NCBI RefSeq assembly: GCF_043099315.1
Contig: NZ_CP170746.1
Source of the DNA: Chlorogloeopsis fritschii
GTDB lineage: Bacteria; Cyanobacteriota; Cyanobacteriia; Cyanobacteriales; Nostocaceae
Length of the DNA: 64,000 nucleotides
Reading direction: 5' to 3' (one strand)
In this document: positions 43,671-53,573 of the stretch, piece by piece
How positions within the stretch are numbered: position 1 is the stretch's first letter
Layout of the letters: every line of letters starts with the position of its first letter
Translations under genes and position numbers: made by a program
The notes under the pieces: model-generated
What the model saw: only the letters and a program-made list of their open reading frames with translations
What the model was told of the DNA's origin: nothing
Database searches by the model: none

Positions 43671-44052
43671 TCGTTTTTGAGAGAAGAGTGGATTGGGAAT
43701 TGGGGAACTCACAATCTCCGCGATCGCAGGGATGCTATTGGCAAATAGGGGGTAAGACCCATTATTTCCCAACTGCATCCTCTAAATAATTCGGAAATCT
43801 TCAAAGCCTTTTATCTTTTAAAAAGTAGCTATTAACTGACTGATTTTTGCCAGCACAAATGCGAGTATAAAGTGAAGTTTTGTTGCTGCAAGTTAGTAAC
43901 GTAGTTGCAACTTTTGCCATCATCTTAATTTCAAAAAATTAAACTATTTAAAATAGTATTTCCGAAAACACTTTTATACACAAATGTGTGCATCAGCTCA
44001 TTTTTTTTACAAATATTTATGAATAAAAATTTACAGAAATTTGAAAAAAATG
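43671..44052. other. Spacer upstream of the urt promoter
   Basis: AT-rich, about 380 bases, holding a GGGAATTGGGGAA simple repeat near 43692 but no gene. The NtcA promoter follows at 44053. Confidence 0.5.
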
Positions 44053-44095
44053 GTATATCTAGTTACTTTATGCTGAAAAAGTATCAAACTAATAT
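44053..44095 (+). promoter_or_regulatory. NtcA-activated promoter of the urt operon
   Basis: GTATATCTAGTTAC (44053-44066) fits the NtcA site GTA-N8-TAC exactly. After 23 bases comes TAATAT (44090-44095), which fits the TAN3T -10 box. This is the classical class II NtcA arrangement. The predicted start of transcription is near 44101, leaving a leader of about 90 bases to urtA. The match is seen; activation under nitrogen limitation is inferred from the known role of NtcA. Confidence 0.85.
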
Positions 44096-44188
44096 CAAAC
44101 GTACATGACATTTTTAGTAAAAGTTTACTCAATGAAGTAAGCTTAATAACTCTGGCTAAAATTACTTCATGAAAGCGACGCAATTGTT

Positions 44189-45511
44189 ATGACAAGAAGA
44201 TTTAACAGACGGAAATTTTTGGTCTACGGTGGTGCTACTTTTGGTACTAGCTTGATACTAAAAGGTTGTGCCAATAATTCCTCAACCACGTCAGAAAATC
44301 CCAACTCTGGAGCAGTTCCTGCTGCTACACCAGCTGCTGCGACTGGTAGTGGTAACACTATCAAGGTGGGAATTCTACATTCCTTGAGCGGCACAATGGC
44401 AATTAGTGAAAAAAGCGTTGTTGATGCGGAAAAATTGGCAATCAAAGAAATAAATGCCGCTGGTGGTGTTTTAGGTAAACAAATTGAAGCGATCGTCGAA
44501 GATGGTGCTTCTAACTGGGATACTTTTAGAGAAAAAGCCACTAAGTTAATCGATCAAGATAAAGTAGCTGTGGTTTTTGGCTGTTGGACTTCTGCTAGCC
44601 GTAAAAATGTCAAGCCAGTATTTGAGAGCAAAGACCATATGCTCTGGTATCCTGTACAGTATGAAGGTCAAGAATGTTCCAATAATATTTTCTACACAGG
44701 CGCTGCTCCCAATCAACAAATTGAGCCTGCTGTTGATTGGTTGCTGAAAAATAAAGGCAAAGAATTTTTCTTAATTGGTTCTGATTATGTTTTCCCTAGA
44801 ACAGCCAACGAAATTATTAAAGCTCAATTGGAAGCGGTAGGCGGGAAAACAGTTGGAGAAGATTATCTACCATTAGGTAATACAGAAGTTACGCCGATTA
44901 TCACCAAAATTAAACAAAGATTGCCCAATGGTGGCGTAATTTTCAATACTTTAAACGGTGATAGCAACGTTGCTTTCTTCAAGCAGTTAAAAGGGGCTGG
45001 TTTGACACCAGATAAATACCCCACGATGTCTGTAAGTATTGCTGAAGAAGAAGTCAAAGCAATTGGTGTACAGTATCTCAAAGGTCAATATGCCGCATGG
45101 AATTACTTCCAGACTGTAGATACTCCTGCTAATAAGAAGTTTGTTGAAGCTTTCAAGAAAGAATACGGTGGAAATCGGGTAACAAACGATCCGATGGAAG
45201 CTGCATATGTAGGGGTTTATTTATGGAAGCAAGCAGTAGAAAAAGCTGGTACTACTGACTTGGCGAAAGTGCGCAATGCAGCTTATGGTCAAAGTTTTGA
45301 TGCGCCTGAAGGCAAAGTTACAATGAATTCTAACCATCACCTATCTAAAATTGTCCGAATTGGTGAAGTTAGAGACGATGGTTTGTTCAATATTGTCTAC
45401 GCAACTCCTGCACCAGTTGAGCCTGTACCTTGGAATCAATTTGTAAAATCAACTAAGGGTTATGCTTGTGATTGGTCAGATCCTAGAAAGGGTGAAAAGT
45501 ACAAAGTTTAA
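44189..45511 (+). CDS. urtA: Urea ABC transporter substrate-binding protein
   Basis: A 440-residue lipoprotein. RRKFLV (7-12) is a twin-arginine-like motif and LILKGC ends with lipobox Cys27, so it should be exported and anchored, as in other UrtA proteins. A Ser/Thr/Ala-rich linker (28-55) leads to the type I periplasmic binding fold: IKVGILHSLSGTMAISE, IVEDGASNW, FGCWTSASRK and YPVQYEGQECS, the last two being urea-binding-family signatures. It captures urea or short amides and passes them to UrtBC. First gene of urtABCDE, behind an NtcA-type promoter. Confidence 0.95.
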   Translation: MTRRFNRRKFLVYGGATFGTSLILKGCANNSSTTSENPNSGAVPAATPAAATGSGNTIKVGILHSLSGTMAISEKSVVDAEKLAIKEINAAGGVLGKQIEAIVEDGASNWDTFREKATKLIDQDKVAVVFGCWTSASRKNVKPVFESKDHMLWYPVQYEGQECSNNIFYTGAAPNQQIEPAVDWLLKNKGKEFFLIGSDYVFPRTANEIIKAQLEAVGGKTVGEDYLPLGNTEVTPIITKIKQRLPNGGVIFNTLNGDSNVAFFKQLKGAGLTPDKYPTMSVSIAEEEVKAIGVQYLKGQYAAWNYFQTVDTPANKKFVEAFKKEYGGNRVTNDPMEAAYVGVYLWKQAVEKAGTTDLAKVRNAAYGQSFDAPEGKVTMNSNHHLSKIVRIGEVRDDGLFNIVYATPAPVEPVPWNQFVKSTKGYACDWSDPRKGEKYKV

Positions 45512-45898
45512 ATAGTTGAAAGAAATTTCAATTTAAGCTTGTGATTTTGGCGCTAGTTGCGTGTAGTTGAAGCAGAAGCAACTTAATACACCCCTGGGGT
45601 GCAAACTACCATCTTGTCATGAAAATAGGGGACAGGGGACAGGTGACAGGGTACAGGGAAAGAGGTTTTCTCATGAATAGCTGTCATGAAAATAGGGGCT
45701 AGGGACTAGAGAAAAGAGATTTTCATGCTTTGCGGTGAAACTTGTTTCATTTAGGACTGCTTTTTACTTACAGCGGTTTTCTGTAAGGTGGGCATTGCCC
45801 GTTAAAGACTATTTAGTAAATTTTAAATATTGGAGAGCAATGCCCACCCTACAAACTGTAAAATCTCAAGCCTAAAATGCAAAATGGGGGATAAATAA
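45512..45898. repeat. Repeat-filled spacer between urtA and urtB
   Basis: Two direct copies of a TGTCATGAAAATAGGGG element with following G-rich heptamers and AGAGGTTTTCTCATG-like ends lie at about 45615-45676 and 45684-45746. A palindromic element follows: GGTGGGCATTGC (45787-45798) and GCAATGCCCACC (45837-45848), perfect 12-bp arms. A related element is at 54012-54077. A processing or attenuation site here could raise urtA above urtBCDE. Confidence 0.8.
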
Positions 45899-47059
45899 GT
45901 GTTTGCAGGATTTTTAGATGCTTTGTTTAATGGCATTAGTATTGGTGCTGTTTTATTAATTGCTGCTTTAGGGCTTGCAATTGTATTTGGACTAATGGGC
46001 GTCATTAATATGGCTCATGGTGAGTTAATGATGTTGGGAGCCTACACAACATTTGTTGTACAAAATTTCTGCAAACAACTGGGTGGATTTTGGTTTGAAA
46101 TTTATATATTTTTGGCTTTGATTTTAGCTTTTTTCCTCACAGCAATTGCTGGCTTAATTCTAGAAAAAGGTGTGATTCGCTATCTCTACGGGCGTCCTTT
46201 AGAAACTTTGTTGGCAACTTGGGGAGTGAGTTTAATATTGCAGCAATTTGTTCGCAGTGTTAATTGGGTAATTGTGATTGGAATTGCTATATTTTGTTTG
46301 TTATTTTTTGGTGGATTGAGAATTTTAAAGTCGCGTGCCAATATAAGTAGAGTTCAAAATTGGATTGTCGCGGTACTTTTGGTGCTATCGCTTGGTGTGG
46401 CAATAGCAACTGGTAATTTATTGAGTCAAACTTATCAGCTTGCAGTTACTCAACCTTGGTTTGGTGCTCAAAATCTTGATGTTACTGCTCCAACTTGGTT
46501 ACAAGATGGATTAAGTTTAGGAAGTTTACAGTTACCTTATGCACGGTTATTTATCATTGCTTTAACCATTGTTTGTGTGGGAGGTATTTATATATTTTTA
46601 CAGCGTTCTAACTGGGGATTAAGAATTCGCGCCGTCACACAAAATCGGAGTATGAGCGCTTGTTTAGGTATCCCAACTGCAAAAGTTGATGCAATTACTT
46701 TTGCACTCGGTTCAGGATTGGCTGGTGTAGCTGGATGTGCAATTAGTTTACTCGGTTCTGTAGGGCCTAATACCGGACAAAACTATATTATTGATACTTT
46801 CATGGTTGTGGTTGTGGGTGGTGTAGGCAACTTGTTAGGTACTATTGTTGCAGCATTGGGAATTGGTACGGTGAACTATTTAATTGGTTCTGGTACTCTG
46901 GCTTTGTTACTAACTCCCATTCCACCTTTGGTAGATTTCTTTAATTTCTTTGCCACAACTAGTATGGCAAAGGTGATGGTATTTGCATTAATTATTGCAT
47001 TTTTACAGTGGAAACCAGGTGGTATTTTCCCGCAAAAAGGTCGTACTGTTGATGCTTAG
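45899..47059 (+). CDS. urtB: Urea ABC transporter permease UrtB
   Basis: A 386-residue LivH-type permease with eight or more membrane helices. GLAIVFGLMGVINMAHGELMMLGAY near 24-48 and RAVTQNRSMSACLGIPTAKVDAITFALGSGLAGVAG near 245-280 (EAA-loop region) mark the family. The start is GTG 45899, with GGGGG about ten bases upstream. A span unlike typical LivH (about 110-165, with an extra hydrophobic pair) matches the longer UrtB. It forms the channel with UrtC. Confidence 0.93.
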   Translation: MFAGFLDALFNGISIGAVLLIAALGLAIVFGLMGVINMAHGELMMLGAYTTFVVQNFCKQLGGFWFEIYIFLALILAFFLTAIAGLILEKGVIRYLYGRPLETLLATWGVSLILQQFVRSVNWVIVIGIAIFCLLFFGGLRILKSRANISRVQNWIVAVLLVLSLGVAIATGNLLSQTYQLAVTQPWFGAQNLDVTAPTWLQDGLSLGSLQLPYARLFIIALTIVCVGGIYIFLQRSNWGLRIRAVTQNRSMSACLGIPTAKVDAITFALGSGLAGVAGCAISLLGSVGPNTGQNYIIDTFMVVVVGGVGNLLGTIVAALGIGTVNYLIGSGTLALLLTPIPPLVDFFNFFATTSMAKVMVFALIIAFLQWKPGGIFPQKGRTVDA

Positions 47060-47086
47060 AATGAACCGCCAATAAAGGACACCAAG

Positions 47087-48208
47087 ATGAAAAAGAAGGG
47101 AAAAAAATTACTTTTAATCGAGGTGGGGGTGGTATTAGCGATCGCACTCATTCTCGTCTTAGTCATGCCAGTTGTGCTTTCAGAATTTCGGCTCAATTTA
47201 CTGGGTAGATTTTTGTCACTAGCAATTGTAGCTTTAGGTATAGATTTAATTTGGGGTTTTACTGGTTTATTAAGTTTAGGACACGGGATTTTTTTTGGTT
47301 TGGGTGGATATGCGATCGCTATGTACCTAAAACTGCAAGTTCCCCCAGGTGAGCTACCTGATTTTATGCAGCTTTATGGTGTCAATGAACTGCCTTGGTT
47401 TTGGCAACCTTTTTATTCGTTTCCCTTTGCAGTAGTTGCTGTCGTATTAATTCCAGGAATACTGGCGGGATTATTAGGATATTTGGTGTTTCGCAATCGC
47501 ATCCGGGGCGTCTATTTCTCAATTTTGACTCAAGCGGCAGTGATTGTATTCTTTAATTTCTTTAACGGGCAGCAAAAACTTTTTAACGGCACCAATGGGC
47601 TGATAGATTTTACTACTTTATTTGGTGCAAAAGTCAGCAATGCCAGTACTCAATTTATCTTTTATTGCCTGACGGTAGTATTTTTGATAGCTACCTATGC
47701 CCTTTGCCGTTGGTTGACAAGTGGAAGATTTGGCAGATTACTAATTGCTATTCGGGATGATGAAAGTCGGGTGAGATTTACAGGCTACAATCCCACAGAA
47801 TTCAAAGTTTTGGTGTTTGCGGTTTCTGGTGCGATCGCAGGAATTTCCGGTGCCTTTTACACTCTCCAAAGTGGTTCAGTTTCACCCAGGGCAATGGATA
47901 TTGCCTTTTCGATTGAAATGGTAATTTGGGTGGCTGTAGGAGGGCGCGCTACTTTAATAGGAGCAATTTTAGGAACTTTGCTAGTAAATTATGCCCGTAC
48001 TTTTTTCAGCGAACAATTTGCAGAAATTTGGTTATTTTTCCAAGGTGCGCTGTTTTTACTAGTGGTTACAGTACTTCCTGATGGTTTAGTGGGATGGTTG
48101 CGTAATCAAAAAATCCCTCTTTTTAAAGACTCTAATCAAGTTGTCACCTATCCGAGCTTAGAAATAGATCCAGAAGTGCAACATGAACGCCAAAATATTA
48201 GAAACTGA
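47087..48208 (+). CDS. urtC: Urea ABC transporter permease UrtC
   Basis: A 373-residue LivM-type permease with around eight or nine helices. GIDLIWGFTGLLSLGHGIFFGLGGYA near 50-75 and LIAIRDDESRVRFTGYNPTEFKVLVFAVSGAIAGISGA near 222-258 are conserved. The C-terminal tail is polar. The last 26 bases overlap urtD, suggesting translational coupling between permease and ATPase. Pairs with UrtB. Confidence 0.93.
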   Translation: MKKKGKKLLLIEVGVVLAIALILVLVMPVVLSEFRLNLLGRFLSLAIVALGIDLIWGFTGLLSLGHGIFFGLGGYAIAMYLKLQVPPGELPDFMQLYGVNELPWFWQPFYSFPFAVVAVVLIPGILAGLLGYLVFRNRIRGVYFSILTQAAVIVFFNFFNGQQKLFNGTNGLIDFTTLFGAKVSNASTQFIFYCLTVVFLIATYALCRWLTSGRFGRLLIAIRDDESRVRFTGYNPTEFKVLVFAVSGAIAGISGAFYTLQSGSVSPRAMDIAFSIEMVIWVAVGGRATLIGAILGTLLVNYARTFFSEQFAEIWLFFQGALFLLVVTVLPDGLVGWLRNQKIPLFKDSNQVVTYPSLEIDPEVQHERQNIRN

Positions 48209-48929
48209 AAATTTAACTGTAAACTTTGACGGTTTTACAGCATTAAAACAGCTAAACTTTAGCATGGATGCAGGAGAATTACGAGTAGTAATTGGCCCTA
48301 ATGGTGCTGGGAAAACAACATTTCTCGATGTCATTACGGGTAAAGTACAACCAACAACAGGACGAGTTATTTTTAAAGGTAAAAATTTGCGTTCGTTGAA
48401 AGAACACCAAATAGCGCGTTTGGGAATTGGCCGTAAGTTTCAAACACCCCGAATTTACCTCAATTTAACTCCCTTAGAAAATTTGGAAATTGCTAGCAAC
48501 CCCAAGAAACATTCTTTTTCTACCTTGTTTAAAACTCCTAGCACAGCAGAAAAAAATAGCATCAAAGGATTGTTAGAAACAATTGGTTTAACTGCAAAAG
48601 CACGCGTTAAATCGGCTTTTCTTTCTCATGGAGAAAAGCAGCGTTTAGAAATTGGTATGCTACTAGCACAGTCTCCTGATTTATTACTAGTTGATGAACC
48701 AGTTGCTGGATTAACAGATGAAGAAACCTATAATATTGGCGAACTATTGTTAGCGTTATCTCAGAGTCATTCGATTTTAGTAATTGAACATGACATGGAA
48801 TTTGTGCGTCAAATTGCCCGTAAAGTCACAGTTCTTCATGAAGGCTCAGTTTTGTGTGAAGGAAATATCGAAGAAGTTCAAAGCGATCCTCGTGTTATTG
48901 AAGTATATCTAGGACAACAAAAAGAGTAA
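48183..48929 (+). CDS. urtD: Urea ABC transporter ATP-binding protein UrtD
   Basis: A 248-residue LivG-type ATPase. Walker A GPNGAGKTT near 38-46, Q-loop at GRKFQTPRIYLNL, signature LSHGEKQRLEIGM near 153, Walker B LLLVDEPVAGL near 172, and switch His in IEHDMEFV. It powers uptake with UrtE. The start ATG 48183 lies inside the end of urtC. Confidence 0.95.
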   Translation: MNAKILETENLTVNFDGFTALKQLNFSMDAGELRVVIGPNGAGKTTFLDVITGKVQPTTGRVIFKGKNLRSLKEHQIARLGIGRKFQTPRIYLNLTPLENLEIASNPKKHSFSTLFKTPSTAEKNSIKGLLETIGLTAKARVKSAFLSHGEKQRLEIGMLLAQSPDLLLVDEPVAGLTDEETYNIGELLLALSQSHSILVIEHDMEFVRQIARKVTVLHEGSVLCEGNIEEVQSDPRVIEVYLGQQKE

Positions 48930-49071
48930 TTGAAGAAGGCAGAAGGCAGAAGCTAGACATTTAAAGTCACGCACTACTACCGATACAGTGACTCCTCTGT
49001 CTTGCCGCAAGGGCTGATTAAAATTACATTGTTTTTTGTGTTCATGTCTGTTTAATATCTTTTGATAATCA

Positions 49072-49770
49072 ATGTTGCAAATTTCTAACCTCGATGTTTA
49101 CTACGGTGAAAGCCACATTCTTCGGAATGTAGATTTAAGCGTTCCTAAAGGGCAAATGGTATGCCTAATCGGGCGTAATGGTGTGGGCAAAACTACACTT
49201 TTGAAAACAATTATGGGGTTACTTAAACCTCGTAGCGGCATAATTAATTTTGAGGGGCAAATAATCAACTCTAAATCGCCAGATCAAAGAGCAAAACTGG
49301 GAATTGGATATGTTCCTCAAGGGCGAGAAATCATTCCTCGCTTGACAGTCAAAGAAAATTTGTTATTGGGTTTAGAAGCAAGGAAAAAACAAGCTAAAAA
49401 ATCAGAAATTCCAGAAGAAATTTTTACTCTATTTCCTGTATTGAAAAAAATGCTTTCCCGCATGGGAGGGGATTTAAGTGGAGGGCAACAACAGCAACTA
49501 GCTATTGCTCGTGCTTTAATGGGAAATCCTCAATTATTAGTACTAGACGAACCAACTGAAGGTATTCAACCATCAATTATTTTGGAAATTGAAGCCGCTG
49601 TTCGTAATATTGTCGAATCTACAGGTATTTCTGTTTTATTGGTAGAACAACATTTACATTTTGTCCGTCAAGCTAATTATTATTACGCTATGCAAAAAGG
49701 TGGTATTGTTGCCTCTGGCTCGACAAACGAACTTAGCCAAGATGTGATTCAAAGGTTTTTAGCAGTTTAG
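49072..49770 (+). CDS. urtE: Urea ABC transporter ATP-binding protein UrtE
   Basis: A 232-residue LivF-type ATPase. Walker A GRNGVGKTT near 33-41, GYVPQGREIIPRLTVKENL, signature DLSGGQQQQLAIARAL near 137, Walker B LLVLDEPTEGIQPS near 161, and His in VEQHLHFV. It is the second ATPase of the urea transporter. A 142-base gap from urtD contains GAAGGCAGAAGGCAG repeats. Last gene of the operon; the next gene is convergent. Confidence 0.95.
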   Translation: MLQISNLDVYYGESHILRNVDLSVPKGQMVCLIGRNGVGKTTLLKTIMGLLKPRSGIINFEGQIINSKSPDQRAKLGIGYVPQGREIIPRLTVKENLLLGLEARKKQAKKSEIPEEIFTLFPVLKKMLSRMGGDLSGGQQQQLAIARALMGNPQLLVLDEPTEGIQPSIILEIEAAVRNIVESTGISVLLVEQHLHFVRQANYYYAMQKGGIVASGSTNELSQDVIQRFLAV

Positions 49771-49827
49771 ATGTGTAACCTACAAGCTTTGTCTGTGATT
49801 TAGTGACTTTTAGTCTTAGGGCTTCTA

Positions 49828-51114
49828 TTAACCCTGTTTAACTGGAATCACGATCGCAAATTCAGTTCCTTGCCCTGGTTGGGAAACACAATGCAATGAA
49901 CCACGATGCTTTTCTGTCACAATTTGATAACTTATTGCTAGCCCCATGCCAGTACCGATACCCACAGGCTTAGTCGTAAAAAAGGGGTCAAATATTTTTT
50001 GTTTAACTTCTTTTGTCATGCCCGATCCATTATCGGCAATACAGATGATAACGCGATCGCCTTCAGTTTTTGTACGGATGTGAATCGTAGGATAAATCTC
50101 AGTATTGTCTTTACTTATTTCCAATGCATCAATGGCGTTGCCAATAATATTCATAAACACCTGATTTAGCTGCCCAGGATAGCACTCTACGAGGGGTAAA
50201 TTGCCATATTCTCTAATTACCTGAATTTCCTCACGATCTCTTTGAGACTTAAGCCGATGTCCCAAAATCATCACAGTACTATCAATACATTCGTGGATAT
50301 CAACAGCCTTCATTTCGGCTTCATCCAGGCGAGAGAAAACCCGTAAAGAAAGTACAATTTCCCGAATACGTTCTGCTCCCACTTTCATTGAAGCTATTAG
50401 TTTCGGCAAGTCTGCTGTCAGGAAATCCAACTCAATACCTGCAATGACAGTTTGAACTTCAGAAACAGGATTGGAGTAGTGCTGTTGATATACTTGTACA
50501 AGTTTCAACAAATCTTGAATGTACTCATCAGCATAAGTGAGGTTACCGTAGATAAAATTAACTGGGTTATTGATTTCGTGTGCCACACCTGCCACCAATT
50601 GTCCCAAACTGGACATTTTTTCGCTCTGCACAAGTTGGGTTTGAGTTTGTTGTAACTCCTGTAATGTTTGCTGAAGTTCTATTTCTGCTTGTCGGCGATC
50701 GTGGATTTCATTAATTAATTGAATTTGCGTGTTTCTCAACGCCAAATGAACATTAACACGGGCTAGAACTTCTTCGACTTGAATAGGTTTAGTAATATAA
50801 TCTACTGCTCCTAATTTCAACCCTTTTACCTTATTTTCTACCTCAGCCAAAGCAGTCATAAAAATGACGGGAATATCTTTAGTGCTTTCCTCTGATTTAA
50901 GATGATGGCAAGTTTCAAATCCGTCAATTCCTGGCATCATCACATCTAATAAAATTAAATCTGGTTTGATAAATGTTACCTTCTCTAGTGCTAGTTCACC
51001 ACTCTTAACTACAGAAACCTGAAAACCGACTTCATGTAAAATATTGAATAAAATTCTAATGTTGTTAGGGGTGTCATCGACAATTAAAATTGAGTTTTGT
51101 TGAGTAATATTCAT
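49828..51114 (-). CDS. Hybrid response regulator/histidine kinase
   Basis: A 428-residue cytoplasmic protein. The N-terminal receiver (residues 5-125) has acidic VDDTP, phospho-acceptor Asp57 in LILLDVMMPG and Lys109 in DYITKP. A coiled-coil linker (130-170) rich in Gln and Leu leads to a HisKA domain with GVAHEINNPVNFIYGN and His179, then the HATPase domain (NIIGNAIDAL, DNGSGM, GIGTGMGLAISY). The receiver-first order means the kinase is probably controlled by phosphorylation of its own receiver from another kinase. It lies 53 bases downstream of the MASE1 kinase and should be in its operon, so that kinase is the obvious donor. Confidence 0.92.
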   Translation of the reverse strand: MNITQQNSILIVDDTPNNIRILFNILHEVGFQVSVVKSGELALEKVTFIKPDLILLDVMMPGIDGFETCHHLKSEESTKDIPVIFMTALAEVENKVKGLKLGAVDYITKPIQVEEVLARVNVHLALRNTQIQLINEIHDRRQAEIELQQTLQELQQTQTQLVQSEKMSSLGQLVAGVAHEINNPVNFIYGNLTYADEYIQDLLKLVQVYQQHYSNPVSEVQTVIAGIELDFLTADLPKLIASMKVGAERIREIVLSLRVFSRLDEAEMKAVDIHECIDSTVMILGHRLKSQRDREEIQVIREYGNLPLVECYPGQLNQVFMNIIGNAIDALEISKDNTEIYPTIHIRTKTEGDRVIICIADNGSGMTKEVKQKIFDPFFTTKPVGIGTGMGLAISYQIVTEKHRGSLHCVSQPGQGTEFAIVIPVKQG

Positions 51115-51167
51115 AAGTTAAATTGGTTGTTTTAAAAAAGCTTTTAGTTAAATATGGGATTCAAATT

Positions 51168-53573
51168 CTATGCTTCTATTAAAGCCGCAATTGCTTCAAT
51201 CTCAAATTCATCAGCCAGAGTCAATACTTGATTGGCAAAAGCTGTATACTTTACATTTAATTGCTTAATCCGATTTGCTTCTGTTTGAATATCTGCAACT
51301 GCACAACGTTGAACGGCTTCATGTAAGGCAACAAGTTCAGATGTAGGTGGCAGAATTATTTCTACCACTTCAGGTGAAATATCGTGATTTTTGGTATTTA
51401 ATCCATCGCTAGTTTGATAAATCCATGTTAACTGCAAGTAATTTTGCAATTGTAAAAATAACTCTTCCACTTGTACGGGTTTGGGGAGGAAATCATTACA
51501 ACCAGCATTCATAGCTTCTTGACGATGAAAGTCAAACACACTTGCAGAGGAAACAATAATAATTACATTTTGGATATCAGGTATTTTGCGTAGCTGTTTA
51601 CTCATTGTCAAACCATCCATCACGGGCATTGCTAAGTCAGTGATAATTAAGTCTGGTTGACATTCAACAGCTTGATCTAATCCTTCTTTGCCGTTATGTG
51701 CTTGGATTACCTCAAAACCAACTGGTTCCAATAAATTCGCGATCAACGATTTATTTTCCCAGCGATCGTCAACTATCAAAATTTTCCGTTTTTTACCCTC
51801 AAAGCCAATAATCTGCTTTTGTTGAGATCCAGCCAAGTTTTGTGTCCATTCTCCTGCTGTTGGTAGCTCCACCTCAAACCAAAAGCTGCTGCCTACCCCT
51901 AGTTGACTTTGTACCTGGATTATCCCACCCATTAAGGTAATTATCTTTTGGCTAATGGCTAACCCTAAACCCGTGCCTTCCGCTTGCTTTTCAGCGTTAC
52001 CAACTTGCTCAAAGGGTAAGAAGATTTTCTCCATTTGTTCTGGAGTCATGCCCACGCCTGTATCTTCAATTTGGAAGCGTAGTTTGATAACAGATTGAGT
52101 AACATCAGATAAATCATCTGTGGCATTAGCAACAAAATCTGCTCTCTCAACTTTAAAAGTCACTTCACCTTTATCAGTAAACTTGATAGCGTTACCTAAA
52201 AGATTAATCAAGACTTGTCGCAGACGTTTTTCATCAGTGTGAATACCAATGGGAAGTTGTTGGCTTGGTTGATAGGTAAAAGCAATTCTTTTCTGTTTTG
52301 CTCGGATTTGACAGATTTCCACTACATCTTGCAGAAAATTGGGAAAATGAAAATCTGTAGGATAAAGTTCCATTTTCCGGGCTTCGATTTTGGAGAGATC
52401 GAGGATGTCATTAATTAAGGTAAGTAGGTGAGAGCCGCATTGATAAATAATGTCAATGCCTTTACGCTCATTATCTACTAGTGTTTGCGAGCGTTGCAGA
52501 ATTTGCGCATAACCCAAAATACCGTTGAGGGGAGTACGCAATTCGTGGCTCATATTTGCTAGGAATTCACTTTTGGCTTGGTTGGCACTGTCAGCCACTA
52601 GTTTTGCTTCTTTGAGTTCGTAAGTACGCTCCTCAACTCGTTCTTCTAATTCTTCGTTTGCTTGTCTAAGTTTTGCCGCTGCTTTTTTGTTTTCGTTAAT
52701 GACAGCTGATAGAACAAAGGTAGTAATAGCAACGACACAAATGAAAGATTGCAGTAATAATAAAGACTGAGAAATAGACTCTTTAGAAAACGAACCGAAA
52801 CCACGAGCCGTTCCGAAAACTGCTATTACTGTTACAAGTATCACAAGCAGAGTTGATTCTCGCTGTCTAAAGCGGAATGCTGACCACATCAACAGGGGAA
52901 TCGTCATATACTCAACAGGATACCCTCCCCAGAATGCTATTCGACTAATGGTAATTACCAGAACAACCAAGAATGCCAGTTCTAAAACTTGTTGCCAGCA
53001 AAGTTTTACTTGCTGTCTTGATTGCAGAGTTAATGATAGCAATGCTGGTGTGACGATGAGCATACCAGCAATCATTGCTGTGTACCAAGTTCGCCAAACT
53101 TCCCCGTAATCAGCCCAAGATGCATTGTTGCTCAGACACAAGGTAGTGGTTGCAAGGGTGGTACTAACCACAGAAGCTGGCGTCAATAGTACTAAAAATT
53201 TGAAAACATCTGCAGAACGCTCTAATAGATTACGGTGCTTAATAAAGTAGTTGATGAGAAAGGCTGTTACTAAAGGATCGATAAGATCGATAACCGAAAT
53301 ACTCAAGCTTGTGAGAATATTTTGATAGTACAGGAAATAATTGACGATAAATTCGCCTATTAGAATAGCTGGCCAAATACGATATCCTAGCAATATAACT
53401 GCAGCCAAATAAAAACCAGCTGAAGGCCAAAAGACTGATGTCCCATTTTCTAAAGATAGTGTTCGGGATATATTGGCTAAACCGAAGTGAATAGTCGGTA
53501 TTAATACTGTTGCTAGTAATACCGTTCGATTTAGTAAAAAAGGGAATTCAGTTTTAGTTGCTTTGCTTTGCAT
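51168..53573 (-). CDS. MASE1-domain hybrid histidine kinase with receiver
   Basis: An 801-residue membrane kinase. Residues 14-300 form the MASE1 sensor with eight or so helices (FWPSAGFYLAAVILLGYRIWP is typical). A coiled coil (305-330) leads to HisKA, FLANMSHELRTPLNGILGY with His343, and HATPase (NLLGNAIKFT, DTGVGMTP, GTGLGLAIS). A receiver follows (about 612-735) with ILIVDDRWENKSL and Asp646 in IITDLAMPVMDG. The final 60 residues are helical and could be an Hpt-like or accessory tail. The ligand of MASE1 domains is unknown. It is upstream of the receiver-kinase gene; together they could form a phosphorelay. Confidence 0.93.
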   Translation of the reverse strand: MQSKATKTEFPFLLNRTVLLATVLIPTIHFGLANISRTLSLENGTSVFWPSAGFYLAAVILLGYRIWPAILIGEFIVNYFLYYQNILTSLSISVIDLIDPLVTAFLINYFIKHRNLLERSADVFKFLVLLTPASVVSTTLATTTLCLSNNASWADYGEVWRTWYTAMIAGMLIVTPALLSLTLQSRQQVKLCWQQVLELAFLVVLVITISRIAFWGGYPVEYMTIPLLMWSAFRFRQRESTLLVILVTVIAVFGTARGFGSFSKESISQSLLLLQSFICVVAITTFVLSAVINENKKAAAKLRQANEELEERVEERTYELKEAKLVADSANQAKSEFLANMSHELRTPLNGILGYAQILQRSQTLVDNERKGIDIIYQCGSHLLTLINDILDLSKIEARKMELYPTDFHFPNFLQDVVEICQIRAKQKRIAFTYQPSQQLPIGIHTDEKRLRQVLINLLGNAIKFTDKGEVTFKVERADFVANATDDLSDVTQSVIKLRFQIEDTGVGMTPEQMEKIFLPFEQVGNAEKQAEGTGLGLAISQKIITLMGGIIQVQSQLGVGSSFWFEVELPTAGEWTQNLAGSQQKQIIGFEGKKRKILIVDDRWENKSLIANLLEPVGFEVIQAHNGKEGLDQAVECQPDLIITDLAMPVMDGLTMSKQLRKIPDIQNVIIIVSSASVFDFHRQEAMNAGCNDFLPKPVQVEELFLQLQNYLQLTWIYQTSDGLNTKNHDISPEVVEIILPPTSELVALHEAVQRCAVADIQTEANRIKQLNVKYTAFANQVLTLADEFEIEAIAALIEA

